DNA of 64,000 nt, taken from NCBI GenBank assembly GCA_024686085.1, contig JAIBDT010000005.1, positions 1 to 64,000 on the forward strand, read 5' to 3'. The notes below the pieces were generated by a model. It did not search any database. It was not told the origin of the DNA and saw nothing but the letters and a program-made list of their open reading frames with translations. A program made the translations under genes and the position numbers. This DNA comes from Loktanella sp. Lineage in GTDB: Bacteria > Pseudomonadota > Alphaproteobacteria > Rhodobacterales > Rhodobacteraceae. Below are positions 1 through 8,953 of this stretch, one piece after another; positions within the stretch are counted from its first letter, which is position 1; every line of letters starts with the position of its first letter.

Positions 1-60
1 CAGAGATGCCCCCGTTCTTGTGAAGAGTGCGGGTCACCTTCTTTGGGAGAGGAATGACCC

Positions 61-897
61 ATGAAGACTAATGTATTTATCATCGCCGCAATCAGCGGTT
101 TCGTTGCTGCCGCAGCAAACGCGCAGACAACAACTTTCGACAACTCAGAAGCAGCAACCACTGCCGTTGAAGATATCGAAGAAGCAATCACAGACGCAGC
201 AGACCGTGATCTTGGCCGCTTCGGTAACGAAGGCCGTGAAATCGGTTCATACGGTTCGGTATCTTTGCGCGGTACATCTACATCTAACGATGGTGCGACA
301 TCTTCCGATGTTGGCGTTGGCTTGCGTTACGGCACATTTGATGGTGTAAACGGCATCGACGTAACAGCTGCGTTCGTTTACGGCGTCGAAGATGGCGTTG
401 AAACAGAGAACACATTACAAGCTGGCCTCGACTACCGTCGTGATTTCAACGACACGCTGTTTGCATACGCAAAAGCAAACGCTTCTTTCGACAAGCTGTC
501 TACGACAACTGGCGAATATAAGCAGGACATTTTTGTTGGTGCAGGTCTGGGCTACCGCATCTTTAATACAGCTAACACACAGTGGTCTGTTCAAGCTGGT
601 CCAGGCTATCGTGCTGCTCAGCTTGTTGGCGGTGGCGAAGTTTCCGAAGCAGCTGCTTCTGTTTCTTCCAACTTCTACAAGAGCCTGACAGACACAACAT
701 ATGTGACTAACGACACAGATGTGATCTATTCTGAAACTGCAACAACGGTGGGCAACACTTTGGCTTTGAACGTTGCTTTGACAGATACGCTGACTATGCG
801 TACATCTTATTCAACCAACTTCAACGACACCACAGACGATGCATTCTCTGATGCAGAGAACACATTCGGTGTTTCCGTCGTTTACAACTTCAACTAA
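61..897 (+). CDS. Exported beta-rich outer-membrane-like protein of unknown function
   Basis: A 278-residue protein with a clear Sec signal peptide (positive start MKTN, hydrophobic core, predicted cut after AANAQ near residue 22). The mature part has alternating polar/hydrophobic strands, many Thr/Asn/Asp and few charged clusters, and ends in VVYNFN, which resembles the final strand of an outer-membrane beta-barrel. The ATG has a purine-rich GGGAGAGGA sequence 6-14 bases upstream. Codon use is strongly biased (many ACA, GCT, TCT), which could reflect high expression. No enzyme motif is visible. A barrel/porin-like or autotransporter-barrel-like role is inferred from composition only. It is followed by an intrinsic terminator, so it is probably monocistronic. 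Confidence 0.75.
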   Translation: MKTNVFIIAAISGFVAAAANAQTTTFDNSEAATTAVEDIEEAITDAADRDLGRFGNEGREIGSYGSVSLRGTSTSNDGATSSDVGVGLRYGTFDGVNGIDVTAAFVYGVEDGVETENTLQAGLDYRRDFNDTLFAYAKANASFDKLSTTTGEYKQDIFVGAGLGYRIFNTANTQWSVQAGPGYRAAQLVGGGEVSEAAASVSSNFYKSLTDTTYVTNDTDVIYSETATTVGNTLALNVALTDTLTMRTSYSTNFNDTTDDAFSDAENTFGVSVVYNFN

Positions 898-949
898 TCG
901 GGCGTGCATTCCCAAGTGGGCATGCCCTCGCATGCCTAGATTAGTGAAA

Positions 950-982
950 AGGAGGGGTAGAGAAATCTGCCCCTTTCTTTTG
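950..982 (+). terminator. Intrinsic terminator after the exported protein gene
   Basis: The eight-base stem GGGGTAGA / TCTGCCCC (954-961 and 966-973, one G-U pair) closes a GAAA tetraloop and is followed by TTTCTTTT. It lies between the end of the first gene and the convergent end of ccoS. Confidence 0.8.
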
Positions 983-989
983 TTCTAAA

Positions 990-1148
990 TCAGTCGTCTT
1001 TGTCGATGTGGTCGTCTTCGACAAGAATGCGCCAAGCATCCCCGTCAAGGTCTTCGTATTGTCTGTGCCGCAGGGTCCAAAGAAAGCCTGCAAGCCCGAG
1101 GCAAGCCAAAATCAGCGACACGGGGACAAGGATAATCAAAACATTCAT
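990..1148 (-). CDS. ccoS: cbb3-type cytochrome oxidase assembly protein CcoS
   Basis: A 52-residue protein starting MNVLIILVPVSLILACLGLA. It has a single N-terminal membrane helix (about residues 3-26), then a short acidic tail rich in Asp/Glu (EDDHIDKDD at the end). Small size, one helix, an acidic soluble tail with a conserved-type GDAWRIL stretch, and position directly after ccoI identify it as CcoS (FixS). In the family CcoS is required for loading cofactors into cbb3 oxidase. The start is four bases downstream of the ccoI stop, so it is the last gene of the ccoGHIS operon. Confidence 0.9.
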   Translation of the reverse strand: MNVLIILVPVSLILACLGLAGFLWTLRHRQYEDLDGDAWRILVEDDHIDKDD

Positions 1149-1152
1149 GTAG

Positions 1153-3297
1153 CTACCTTACCCGCAAAGCGTTGAGCAAAACAGTGATGGAAGACGCTGA
1201 CATTGCAATCGCAGCTGCAAGCGGCGATGCGTATCCTAAGATCGCCACAGGCACCGCAATGAAATTATAGCCCGCGGCGATGGAAAAGTTCTCGATGACC
1301 CGTTTGCGGGCCGATTTTGCAGTCGCGATGGCGTTCGGAATCTCTGCCAAACTGCGCCCCAACAATACAATATCTGACGCGGCCCGTGACGCATCCAAAG
1401 CGGACGCCGGAGAGATCGACGCATAGGCTTGTGCGAGTGCGGCTGTGTCATTCAGCCCGTCGCCGATCATCAACACCTTTGCGCCTGTATCTGACATTGC
1501 TTTGATCTCGTTCAACTTATCGTTGGGCTGCATACGCGCGCGTGCCTGCATGACGCCAAGTTTCCTTGCCAAACCTGCGACCGCGTCTTCGGTATCGCCA
1601 GAGAATATGTAGACGGGAATCCCACGCTCTTGCAGTCGCTTCACCGCATCGGCGGCGCCGTCTCGCAATGTCTCGGAGAACGTTAAGGGAACAGCAAGGG
1701 TGTCACCAATTCGGATCGCTGGAGACGACGTCGCTCCGACCCAATCGTCGCGCCCCAAGCGTATGGTTTGACCCTTCCACTTTGCCGCGATGCCTTTGCC
1801 CGAGTGTTCCGTGACGTCTGTCAACTCGGCCGGGAGAATTGACGCGGGTAATGCGGCCGCAATTGCGCGCGACACAGGGTGATGCGATGCCCGAGCAAGA
1901 GCCGCCAGAACGGATAGGCTAATAGCGTCCATAGCATCTGTGTCGATTTTTGCGTGGCCTTCGGTCAATGTTCCGGTCTTATCAAACACAACGGCGTCCA
2001 CTTCGGCGAGCCGTTCAAGCGCTGTTCCGTTCTTGACCAATAGTCCGCGCCGGAAAAGACGTCCCGTCGCAGTTGTCATCACCGCGGGGACGGCCAATCC
2101 AAGCGCACAAGGACAAGTGATGATAAGCACGGAGATCGCGATATTCAGTGCAAGTCCAACGTCCGACGATAAAAATAGCCATCCGAGGAATGTGATCAGC
2201 GCCAGTAAGTGAACTGCTGGCGCATAGATTTGTGCGGCGCGATCGGCGAGTGCGGTGTACTTATTGCGTGCACCTTCGGCATTCTCAACAAGCCGTGCCA
2301 TACGTGCCAGCGTGGTGTCTTCACCCACTTGGCTGACCTTTAGGGTGAATGGGCCTGTTAAGTTCACTTCGCCTGCGGCGATGACGCTGCCTTGCTGAAC
2401 CCTGACTGGTAGGCTTTCACCCGTCAGAAAAGACCTGTCTGTATCAGAGGTGCCGTTGGTAATTTCGCCATCTACCGGCACGCGCATTCCGACAAGAACG
2501 CGAATCAAGTCCCCGACCTGCAATTCTGTCAGGGGGACGGTTTCATGAATGTCTCCGTTCAAGCGAAGTGCATTCGGGCTAGCAAGCGCGCTAAGTTCTT
2601 GGGCCGCAGAACGCGCTGCAATGCGCGTGCGGTGATCAAGGTATCGTCCGATTAATAGGAAGAAAGTCAGCGAGAGCGCCGCGTCGAAATAGACGGCCTC
2701 ACCACCAATGGAGGTCTCGTAGACTGACAGTCCAGCGGCGAGGATGATCGCCAACGAGATCGGAACATCCATGTTCAAACGCCCGACACGTAGTGCTACC
2801 CATGCGTTTTGGAAAAATACCTGTGCCGAGAAGAACAGGGCAGGGACGGCTATAAGAGCAGACAGCCAGTGGAACATTTGTTGGGTCGCAAGTGCAGCCC
2901 CAGACCACACGGCCACCGAGAAAAGCATGACGTTCATCATCGCAAAGCCTGCGACCCCGAGACGTATCAATAGCATCCGCCCTTTTGCGTCTGCGTCGAC
3001 GGTGGACAACATGGGTGCATCGAGCGCATGAGCCTCATAGCCTGCCTGCGCTAGCACGTCGATCAAAGGATCTGCTTGCATACCTTTGGCGGTAATCGTG
3101 ACCCGCTTGCGTGAAAGGTTCACACGTGCATCTTGAACGCCTTTGGTGGCCTTCAATGACCGCTCAACAGTTCCGATACAACCAGCACAGTGGATGCCCG
3201 GGAGGGATAGGATAATATCCCCGTCCGCGCTTTTTCGACCCGCGATTTCTTGGGCGTAAGGTGCTGCATCGCAAGCAGGGCAGGCGGACATCGTCAT
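1153..3297 (-). CDS. ccoI: Copper-translocating P1B-type ATPase CcoI
   Basis: A 714-residue P1B ATPase. Order of motifs: an N-terminal CPAC pair, a heavy-metal-associated domain with GIHCAGC (about residue 35), membrane helices, CPCALG in the transport helix (about 393), the phosphorylation site DKTGT (about 437) and GDGLND (about 610). CPC, plus its place between ccoH and ccoS, points to CcoI (FixI), which exports copper for the CuB site of cbb3 oxidase. A start 25 codons further upstream is possible, but the ATG chosen overlaps the ccoH stop as ATGA, the usual coupled arrangement in this operon, and leaves an N-terminus of normal family length. Confidence 0.95.
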   Translation of the reverse strand: MTMSACPACDAAPYAQEIAGRKSADGDIILSLPGIHCAGCIGTVERSLKATKGVQDARVNLSRKRVTITAKGMQADPLIDVLAQAGYEAHALDAPMLSTVDADAKGRMLLIRLGVAGFAMMNVMLFSVAVWSGAALATQQMFHWLSALIAVPALFFSAQVFFQNAWVALRVGRLNMDVPISLAIILAAGLSVYETSIGGEAVYFDAALSLTFFLLIGRYLDHRTRIAARSAAQELSALASPNALRLNGDIHETVPLTELQVGDLIRVLVGMRVPVDGEITNGTSDTDRSFLTGESLPVRVQQGSVIAAGEVNLTGPFTLKVSQVGEDTTLARMARLVENAEGARNKYTALADRAAQIYAPAVHLLALITFLGWLFLSSDVGLALNIAISVLIITCPCALGLAVPAVMTTATGRLFRRGLLVKNGTALERLAEVDAVVFDKTGTLTEGHAKIDTDAMDAISLSVLAALARASHHPVSRAIAAALPASILPAELTDVTEHSGKGIAAKWKGQTIRLGRDDWVGATSSPAIRIGDTLAVPLTFSETLRDGAADAVKRLQERGIPVYIFSGDTEDAVAGLARKLGVMQARARMQPNDKLNEIKAMSDTGAKVLMIGDGLNDTAALAQAYASISPASALDASRAASDIVLLGRSLAEIPNAIATAKSARKRVIENFSIAAGYNFIAVPVAILGYASPLAAAIAMSASSITVLLNALRVR

Positions 3298-3758
3298 TTC
3301 GGAATATCTACAATCATGCGCTGACGAAACTCGGTGCCGTCGGCGGCGAGAGCGACAAGGCGCAAGTTCCAATTGCCACCCGCGAGATCAACAGGTGCGA
3401 CAAAGTCCGCACCATCAAAGACAAGGATTGGCGTTTGATCAGAGGCCACGTTTGTTGCGCGACCCAAAACTGCTGACACGATCTTAGGTTCGACGGGGCC
3501 GCCATCTTTTCGAAAACTTAGTCGCAGTTGCCCAGCCTCCACCCGTGCAGTCGCCTGCCAGCCTAAAGCAAGCTGTGCGGCGCGTTCTTCATCAAAAGTT
3601 TGGCTTGCGACATAAGAGTTCTTTGTCTCAAGCCCTGGAAATGTTGCGACGGCTTTAAATGCCAGCGTCAGATTGACCGAGATTATAATCCCAAATGCAA
3701 AGACCATAATTCCAAGAAATTTCCAGCCAGTCATTTGTTTTTTGGTCGTGGTGAACAT
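3294..3758 (-). CDS. ccoH: cbb3 oxidase assembly protein CcoH (FixH family)
   Basis: A 154-residue protein with a short cytoplasmic start, one membrane helix (about residues 13-35, WKFLGIMVFAFGIIISVNL) and a periplasmic beta-rich domain, as in FixH/CcoH. In the family it interacts with the oxidase subunits and CcoI during assembly. A GTG one codon upstream is possible; I prefer the ATG that shares its A with the ccoG stop (TGATG). Its own stop overlaps the ccoI start. Gene order G-H-I-S is the canonical one. Confidence 0.92.
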   Translation of the reverse strand: MFTTTKKQMTGWKFLGIMVFAFGIIISVNLTLAFKAVATFPGLETKNSYVASQTFDEERAAQLALGWQATARVEAGQLRLSFRKDGGPVEPKIVSAVLGRATNVASDQTPILVFDGADFVAPVDLAGGNWNLRLVALAADGTEFRQRMIVDIPK

Positions 3759-5170
3759 CACTGACCCTTTCCATTAAAGGTATTGTCTCTGTGCGCGCGT
3801 TCGCCGTTTAAAACATCCTCAACCCAAAACCGTAGGGCTGTCGTGTCAGCGTTAGCTGCAGGGTCTTGTGGCCTTGCGGTCACGTAAACGCGTTGGATGA
3901 ACGAGCTGTCTGCGGGCACGATAACATGATTGTTCGGTTGCCCTTCAAGTTCAATGCGCAAAACTTCGCCAGAGCTGATCGAGACAAGGAAATCACGCGG
4001 CTCTCCATGCTTGTTGCGTAGGCGCAAGTTGTAGGTATTGCGCACAGATCCATCGGACATCGTGATGTAGGTCGGATTGCGTACCGCCTCTACCGTCAGG
4101 TCGATATCGGCCCGAATAAACAACGCAAATACCAAAGCGAAACCGATCAAGGACCACAATGACGTGTAAAGGATCGTCCTTGGGCGCAGGATGTGTTTCC
4201 AAACCGGTTTGGGCGGGACACCGCTTTTTTCAGCGGCTTCGTCGGACAGAGCAAGGTAGTCGATCAATCCGCGTGGCTTGCCGATTTTGTCCATCACATC
4301 GTCACATGCATCAATGCAAAGCGCACAAGTGATGCATTCCATTTGTTGGCCCTCGCGAATGTCGATCCCCATCGGGCAGACGTTCACGCAAGCCATGCAG
4401 TCGATGCAGTCTCCCGCACCTTCGACCCGTTTTTTGCCGCGTGGTTCACCGCGCCATTCGCGGTAACCGACGGTCAGCGTCTCGTTGTCCATCATAGCAC
4501 CCTGGATGCGGGGCCAAGGGCACATATAGATACAGACTTGCTCGCGCATGAACCCGCCAAACAGAAAGGTAGTGGCGGTCAGCACAGCGATTGTCGAATA
4601 GGCAATCGGGTGTGCGGTTCCTGCGATCAAATCAAGCGCAAGAGTGGGCGCATCGGTGAAATAGAACACCCAAGCCCCACCAGTCGCGACTGCGATCAAT
4701 AACCAGACGGCCCACTTTGTCAGGCGCAGACGCCACTTTTTCAGGTCCCACTTTGATTTCCACAGGCGGACGCGCGCGTTACGGTCCCCTTCGATCCAAC
4801 GCTCGACAAGAATAAAGAGGTCGGTCCAGACGGTTTGCGGGCAAGCGTAGCCACACCAAACACGGCCAAGGGCCGAGGTGAACAGGAATAGCCCTAGGCC
4901 TGCCATGATCAAAAGCCCTGCGACGAAATAGAATTCGTGCGGCCAAATCTCGATCCAGAAGAAATAAAAGCGGCGGTTTGCAAGGTCGATCAAGACCGCT
5001 TGATCTGGAAGGGCAGGGCCACGGTCCCATCTAATCCAAGGCGTTAAATAGTATATCCCCAGCGTAAACGCCATGATCCACCATTTAAACGTACGGTAAA
5101 ACCCGGTCACGCGGCGCGGGAAAATGGGTTCTTGTGCAGCAAATAATTTGGGAGGTTTTGCAGTATTCAT
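3758..5170 (-). CDS. ccoG: cbb3 oxidase accessory iron-sulfur protein CcoG (FixG/RdxA/RdxB)
   Basis: A 470-residue membrane protein with several transmembrane segments (from about residue 32) and two ferredoxin-type cysteine clusters, CIDCMACVNVCP and CITCALCIDACD (about residues 252-290), followed by a C-terminal Ig-like periplasmic domain. An upstream CxxxCP (GYACPQTVW) and a later MCPWPRIQ are also typical. CcoG is the first gene of the assembly operon and is thought to reduce copper(II) for use by CcoI. An FNR-type box lies 56 bases upstream of its start, which predicts oxygen-dependent control of the whole ccoGHIS unit. Confidence 0.95.
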   Translation of the reverse strand: MNTAKPPKLFAAQEPIFPRRVTGFYRTFKWWIMAFTLGIYYLTPWIRWDRGPALPDQAVLIDLANRRFYFFWIEIWPHEFYFVAGLLIMAGLGLFLFTSALGRVWCGYACPQTVWTDLFILVERWIEGDRNARVRLWKSKWDLKKWRLRLTKWAVWLLIAVATGGAWVFYFTDAPTLALDLIAGTAHPIAYSTIAVLTATTFLFGGFMREQVCIYMCPWPRIQGAMMDNETLTVGYREWRGEPRGKKRVEGAGDCIDCMACVNVCPMGIDIREGQQMECITCALCIDACDDVMDKIGKPRGLIDYLALSDEAAEKSGVPPKPVWKHILRPRTILYTSLWSLIGFALVFALFIRADIDLTVEAVRNPTYITMSDGSVRNTYNLRLRNKHGEPRDFLVSISSGEVLRIELEGQPNNHVIVPADSSFIQRVYVTARPQDPAANADTTALRFWVEDVLNGERAHRDNTFNGKGQ

Positions 5171-5225
5171 TTCATATCCAGTCCTGTTCGCAGTGTACGG
5201 ATATTAAACGCGTCCGATAGTTTCA

Positions 5226-5239
5226 TTGATGTAAGTCAA
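5226..5239 (-). promoter_or_regulatory. Putative FnrL box upstream of ccoGHIS
   Basis: The sequence TTGATGTAAGTCAA fits the FNR pattern TTGAT-N4-ATCAA with one mismatch in the second half. It sits 56 bases before the ccoG start, in the gap after ccoP, where an Fnr site also occurs in related Rhodobacterales. Confidence 0.75.
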
Positions 5240-5244
5240 AAACG

Positions 5245-5290
5245 TAAAAATCCCGCCCCTAGATTGCGCGAACAGGCTAGAGGCGGGATC
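5245..5290 (-). terminator. Intrinsic terminator after ccoNOQP
   Basis: On the minus strand the arms at 5277-5289 and 5250-5262 (ATCCCGCCTCTAG / CTAGGGGCGGGAT) pair over 13 bases with one G-U pair, followed by TTTTTACG. It ends the ccoNOQP transcript just before the ccoG promoter region. Confidence 0.85.
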
Positions 5291-5342
5291 AGCTTGCGGG
5301 AAAATGATGCCCCGCAAGCGCCCCTGTTGGACAGGGATTGGT

Positions 5343-6212
5343 TTATTCGCCGCCACCCAGTTGGTGAACGTAGGCCGCGACAGCATTGACGTCGGATTGA
5401 CTAAGTCTTGGGCCCCACGGCGGCATGACACCAAAACGAGAGTATGTAATCGTCTCGGTCAAGGTTTGTTCATCACCACCATAAAGCCAGATCGCATCCG
5501 TAAGGTTTGGCGCACCAATAGCGCGATCGCCTGCGCCATCAACTGCGTGACAAGCACTACACTGTTCGTCAAAGATTACTGCGCCTTCTGCCGCCATTGC
5601 AGTGTCAAATTCTGTCGATGACAGTGAGATAACGTGTTGCACGACTTGAGAAATCTGGTCTTTCTCCAGTATCTCGCCAAAGGCAGGCATCTCAGTCCAG
5701 CGCGCATCAGGATCGATTTCGTTACGAATGCCGTGGTTAATGGTATAGGCAATCTCTTCGATCGTGCCGCCCCAGAGCCAATCATCATCAAGCAGGTTTG
5801 GATAGCCCTTTGCACCTGCCGCCCCAGAGCCGTGGCATTGTGAACAATTGGTGCGGAAAACCGCAGCCCCACCCGCAACCGCAAAACGGCTAAGGGCTTC
5901 GTCTTCTTCCAGCTTGGTCAGGTCCACTTCGGTCAAAGCCGCCCGCAGATCGGCATTTTTGTCGTTGAATGCGTTTATGTCTGCTTCGACATTCGCGCGG
6001 GTCGAATACCCGAGGTAACCTTCGGTTGCCCCTTTGATCATTGGCCATGCAGGGTAGGCAATGACGTACCAAACCCCCCACAAGATGCAGAGATAGAAGG
6101 TCCAGAGCCACCAGCGCGGCAAAGGGTTGTTGAGTTCTTTGATGCCGTCCCATTCGTGGCCGGTTGTTTCGACACCAGTTTCTGTGTCGATATCTTTGTC
6201 GTGCTCGCTCAT
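5343..6212 (-). CDS. ccoP: cbb3 cytochrome c oxidase subunit III, diheme CcoP
   Basis: A 289-residue protein: a soluble N-terminus, a membrane helix (about residues 33-53, WWLWTFYLCILWGVWYV), then two class I cytochrome c domains with CSQCH (about 121) and CSACH (about 216). This is the standard CcoP build; it takes electrons from c-type cytochromes and passes them to CcoO. The start overlaps the ccoQ stop by ATGA. It is the last gene of ccoNOQP and is followed by a terminator. Confidence 0.97.
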   Translation of the reverse strand: MSEHDKDIDTETGVETTGHEWDGIKELNNPLPRWWLWTFYLCILWGVWYVIAYPAWPMIKGATEGYLGYSTRANVEADINAFNDKNADLRAALTEVDLTKLEEDEALSRFAVAGGAAVFRTNCSQCHGSGAAGAKGYPNLLDDDWLWGGTIEEIAYTINHGIRNEIDPDARWTEMPAFGEILEKDQISQVVQHVISLSSTEFDTAMAAEGAVIFDEQCSACHAVDGAGDRAIGAPNLTDAIWLYGGDEQTLTETITYSRFGVMPPWGPRLSQSDVNAVAAYVHQLGGGE

Positions 6213-6403
6213 TTGCTTGCCTCCGGTGTCTGGTCGTCATCTTTTACTGCGGTCTCGTTACGAAACACGACGTTTGCCGTGTCGTCGTGCTCTTTCCGGC
6301 TGCCTGGGCGAAACGCCCAGACAATTGTTCCCAAGAAGAACAGGGTCATGAGAAGCAGCACCCAGCTATCAGCCAATTGGCGCATGAATGTGTATGTATC
6401 CAT
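6209..6403 (-). CDS. ccoQ: cbb3 oxidase subunit IV CcoQ (FixQ)
   Basis: A 64-residue protein with one membrane helix (about residues 12-32) and the WAFRPGSRKEHDD motif just after it, characteristic of CcoQ. In the family it stabilises the oxidase complex. The start has a GGGGGG purine run about nine bases upstream. It lies between ccoO and ccoP in the usual order. Confidence 0.95.
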   Translation of the reverse strand: MDTYTFMRQLADSWVLLLMTLFFLGTIVWAFRPGSRKEHDDTANVVFRNETAVKDDDQTPEASK

Positions 6404-6416
6404 AACTTATGCCCCC

Positions 6417-7142
6417 CTAGCGGCTGGCGGCTGGAGTGAAAGTCGAGAAATCGACCAATGTCCCCAGCATTTGCAGATATGCAATCAATGCGTCCATTTC
6501 TGTTAGCTCTGGTTGCATGTCAAAGTTGCTGACAACGGCGTTTGGATAGCGTTCCATCAGCCCGTCTGTATCGCCGAAAGGATCAACCTGCACCTTAAAG
6601 TCGGCGCTGGCTTGTGCGATCATTTCGTCGGTATAGGGCACGCCCACAAAGCGGTGTGTCTCCATCAGGTCTTGGATGTATTCACCCTCGATTTCGACAT
6701 CCATCAAGAATGCATACTTTGGCATGATGGACTCAGGCACAACCGATTGTGGGTCTGACATGTGGTCAACATGCCATGCGTCCGAATACCGGCCACCAAC
6801 ACGGGCCACGTCAGGCCCCGTGCGTTTTGAGCCCCACTGGAACGGGTGGTCATACATGCTTTCTGCAGCAAGTGAGTAGTGACCGTAACGTTCCACTTCG
6901 TCGCGCATTGGGCGGATCATCTGGCTGTGACAGTTATAGCAACCTTCACGGATATAGATGTCCCGACCCGTCAGTTCGAGCGGCGAGTAGGGGCGCATGC
7001 CCTCTACCTCTTCGATTGTATTTTCAAGGTAGAAAAGTGGCGCGATTTCGACGATCCCGCCGATTGAGACGACGAGGAATGATCCGACCAACAACAATGT
7101 CGGGCTACGTTCGATGATTTGGTGTTTATTCAGGAAGCCCAT
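6417..7142 (-). CDS. ccoO: cbb3 cytochrome c oxidase subunit II, monoheme CcoO
   Basis: A 241-residue protein with an N-terminal membrane anchor (about residues 14-37) and one c-type heme site, CYNCHSQM (about residue 66), in the context [19 protein letters not shown] that is highly conserved in CcoO/FixO. It carries electrons from CcoP to the CcoN active site. It follows ccoN after 14 bases, in the same operon. Confidence 0.97.
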   Translation of the reverse strand: MGFLNKHQIIERSPTLLLVGSFLVVSIGGIVEIAPLFYLENTIEEVEGMRPYSPLELTGRDIYIREGCYNCHSQMIRPMRDEVERYGHYSLAAESMYDHPFQWGSKRTGPDVARVGGRYSDAWHVDHMSDPQSVVPESIMPKYAFLMDVEIEGEYIQDLMETHRFVGVPYTDEMIAQASADFKVQVDPFGDTDGLMERYPNAVVSNFDMQPELTEMDALIAYLQMLGTLVDFSTFTPAASR

Positions 7143-7156
7143 GATCTAAACCCTTC

Positions 7157-8755
7157 TTATACTGTTGCAACGCCGACCGGTGCAGTGACTTTTTCACCAC
7201 CACGGATCGTCATCCACATGTTCCAGACCATGATGATCGCACCGGTCAGGTAAAGAACCCCACCAAGTCCACGGACCACCAACATTGGGTATTTTGCGCT
7301 TACTGTGTCAGCAAAGCTGTTGACCAAGAAGCCTTGCGCGTCGACTTCACGCCACATCAGGCCTTCCATGATCCCAGACACCCACATGGAGGATGCGTAA
7401 AGAACGATCCCGGTTGTAGCCAACCAGAAGTGCCAGTTGATCGCAGACATGGAGTACATTTTCGCACGGCCCCACAGACGTGGTGTCAGGAAGTAGAGCG
7501 CACCAAAGGTGATCATCCCGTTCCAACCAAGCGCACCAGAGTGCACGTGACCAATTGTCCAGTCAGTGTAATGCGACAGCGAGTTTACCGCGCGGATCGA
7601 CATCATCGGGCCTTCGAATGTGGACATGCCGTAGAAGGCCAGCGAAGTGACCATCATACGGATGATTGGATCAGTACGCAGCTTGTCCCACGCGCCTTGC
7701 AGCGTCATCAAGCCGTTGATCATACCACCCCAGCTAGGCATCCAAAGAATGATCGAGAAGACCATACCAAGGGTCGCTGCCCAGTCAGGCAAAGCTGTGT
7801 AGTGCAAGTGATGCGGACCTGCCCAGATATAAAGAAAGATTAGCGCCCAGAAGTGGATGATCGACAGTTTATAAGAGAAAACCGGACGACCTGCCTGCTT
7901 TGGCACAAAGTAGTACATCATGCCGAGAAAGCCTGCAGTCAGGAAGAATCCAACCGCGTTATGGCCGTACCACCACTGGGTCATCGCATCTTGCACGCCC
8001 GAGAAAACTTGCACGGATTTGCTGCCCCAGATGGACACAGGGATCGACAGGTTATTGACGATGTGAAGCATCGCAACGGTGACGATAAATGCAAGATAGA
8101 ACCAGTTGGCTACATAGATGTGCCGCTCTTTACGCTTAAAGATGGTTCCAAGGAAAACGACCAAATAGGCGACCCAAACGATGGTCAGCCAGATGTCGAT
8201 GTACCACTCGGGCTCTGCGTATTCTTTGGACTGAGTAGACCCCAGCAAATAGCCAGTCGCCGCCAGCACGATAAAGAGGTTGTAACCCCAGAATACGAAC
8301 CAAGCGAGGTTTCCGCCCCATAGGCGCGACCCGCTCGTGCGTTGCACAACGTAAAATGAGGACATAATCAAAGCGTTGCCGCCGAAGGCAAAGATCACCG
8401 CACTTGTGTGCAATGGGCGCAAGCGACCAAAGTTTGCGTATGGCTGCGCCCATTCTAGGTTCAGCACAGGAAACGCAAGTTGGAAGGCGATGATCACCCC
8501 AACGAGGAACCCGACGACACCCCAAAAACCAGTTGCAATAACACCAGCGCGAACAACATTGTCCATATAGCCGTTGCTATCTACTTGCGCGTGCGGCTCG
8601 TCCGTTCCGCGAAGCACCCAAATGAACATGCCAGACGCTACCAGCATAATAAGAATCGCATGAACTTGGTAAGCCAAGTCCCTTGCAAAGTTCGAAGCCA
8701 TCGCGGCGAGCAGGACAATAATGCCCAGTGCCGCTAATTTAAAGTAATTGAGCAT
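7157..8755 (-). CDS. ccoN: cbb3 cytochrome c oxidase catalytic subunit CcoN
   Basis: A 532-residue heme-copper oxidase subunit I with about 12 membrane helices. Conserved stretches include the heme-ligand region [30 protein letters not shown], the copper-ligand pair [11 protein letters not shown] and the heme-ligand region [15 protein letters not shown]. The longer frame could begin 29 codons earlier, but the start MLNYFKL has a GAGGGG Shine-Dalgarno five bases upstream and gives the family-like N-terminus. It is the first gene of ccoNOQP. An FNR box lies about 87 bases before the start. Confidence 0.97.
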   Translation of the reverse strand: MLNYFKLAALGIIVLLAAMASNFARDLAYQVHAILIMLVASGMFIWVLRGTDEPHAQVDSNGYMDNVVRAGVIATGFWGVVGFLVGVIIAFQLAFPVLNLEWAQPYANFGRLRPLHTSAVIFAFGGNALIMSSFYVVQRTSGSRLWGGNLAWFVFWGYNLFIVLAATGYLLGSTQSKEYAEPEWYIDIWLTIVWVAYLVVFLGTIFKRKERHIYVANWFYLAFIVTVAMLHIVNNLSIPVSIWGSKSVQVFSGVQDAMTQWWYGHNAVGFFLTAGFLGMMYYFVPKQAGRPVFSYKLSIIHFWALIFLYIWAGPHHLHYTALPDWAATLGMVFSIILWMPSWGGMINGLMTLQGAWDKLRTDPIIRMMVTSLAFYGMSTFEGPMMSIRAVNSLSHYTDWTIGHVHSGALGWNGMITFGALYFLTPRLWGRAKMYSMSAINWHFWLATTGIVLYASSMWVSGIMEGLMWREVDAQGFLVNSFADTVSAKYPMLVVRGLGGVLYLTGAIIMVWNMWMTIRGGEKVTAPVGVATV

Positions 8756-8841
8756 GTAAACCCCTCGTCTCAACGACGCGACCAGCGGGCCGCGACAACC
8801 TGTTCGCAAGATGCTTTTGCTGGAATGCGGTTTCCAAAACA

Positions 8842-8855
8842 TTGATCTGTGTCAA
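8842..8855 (-). promoter_or_regulatory. Putative FnrL box for ccoNOQP
   Basis: TTGATCTGTGTCAA on the plus strand (TTGAC-N4-ATCAA on the minus strand) is a close match to the FNR dyad. It lies 87 bases upstream of ccoN, a plausible activating distance for a transcript with a short leader. Confidence 0.8.
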
Positions 8856-8874
8856 GTTACCGTGATTGGCTGAC

Positions 8875-8888
8875 TTGAGATAGATCAA
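8875..8888 (+). promoter_or_regulatory. Second putative FnrL box, proximal to the universal stress gene
   Basis: TTGAGATAGATCAA matches the FNR dyad except one position. It lies 20 bases from the first box and 66 bases before the universal-stress start, so the intergenic region carries two boxes serving divergent genes. Confidence 0.7.
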
Positions 8889-8953
8889 AGACGGAAGATA
8901 AATTCGCTACCTATGCTTGGAGAACTTAAGCCTACTCAGTCGGGGGAAACCGG

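Noticed and set aside
4193-4702. A 169-codon plus-strand frame inside ccoG
   Set aside because: It is the antisense shadow of the ferredoxin region of ccoG.
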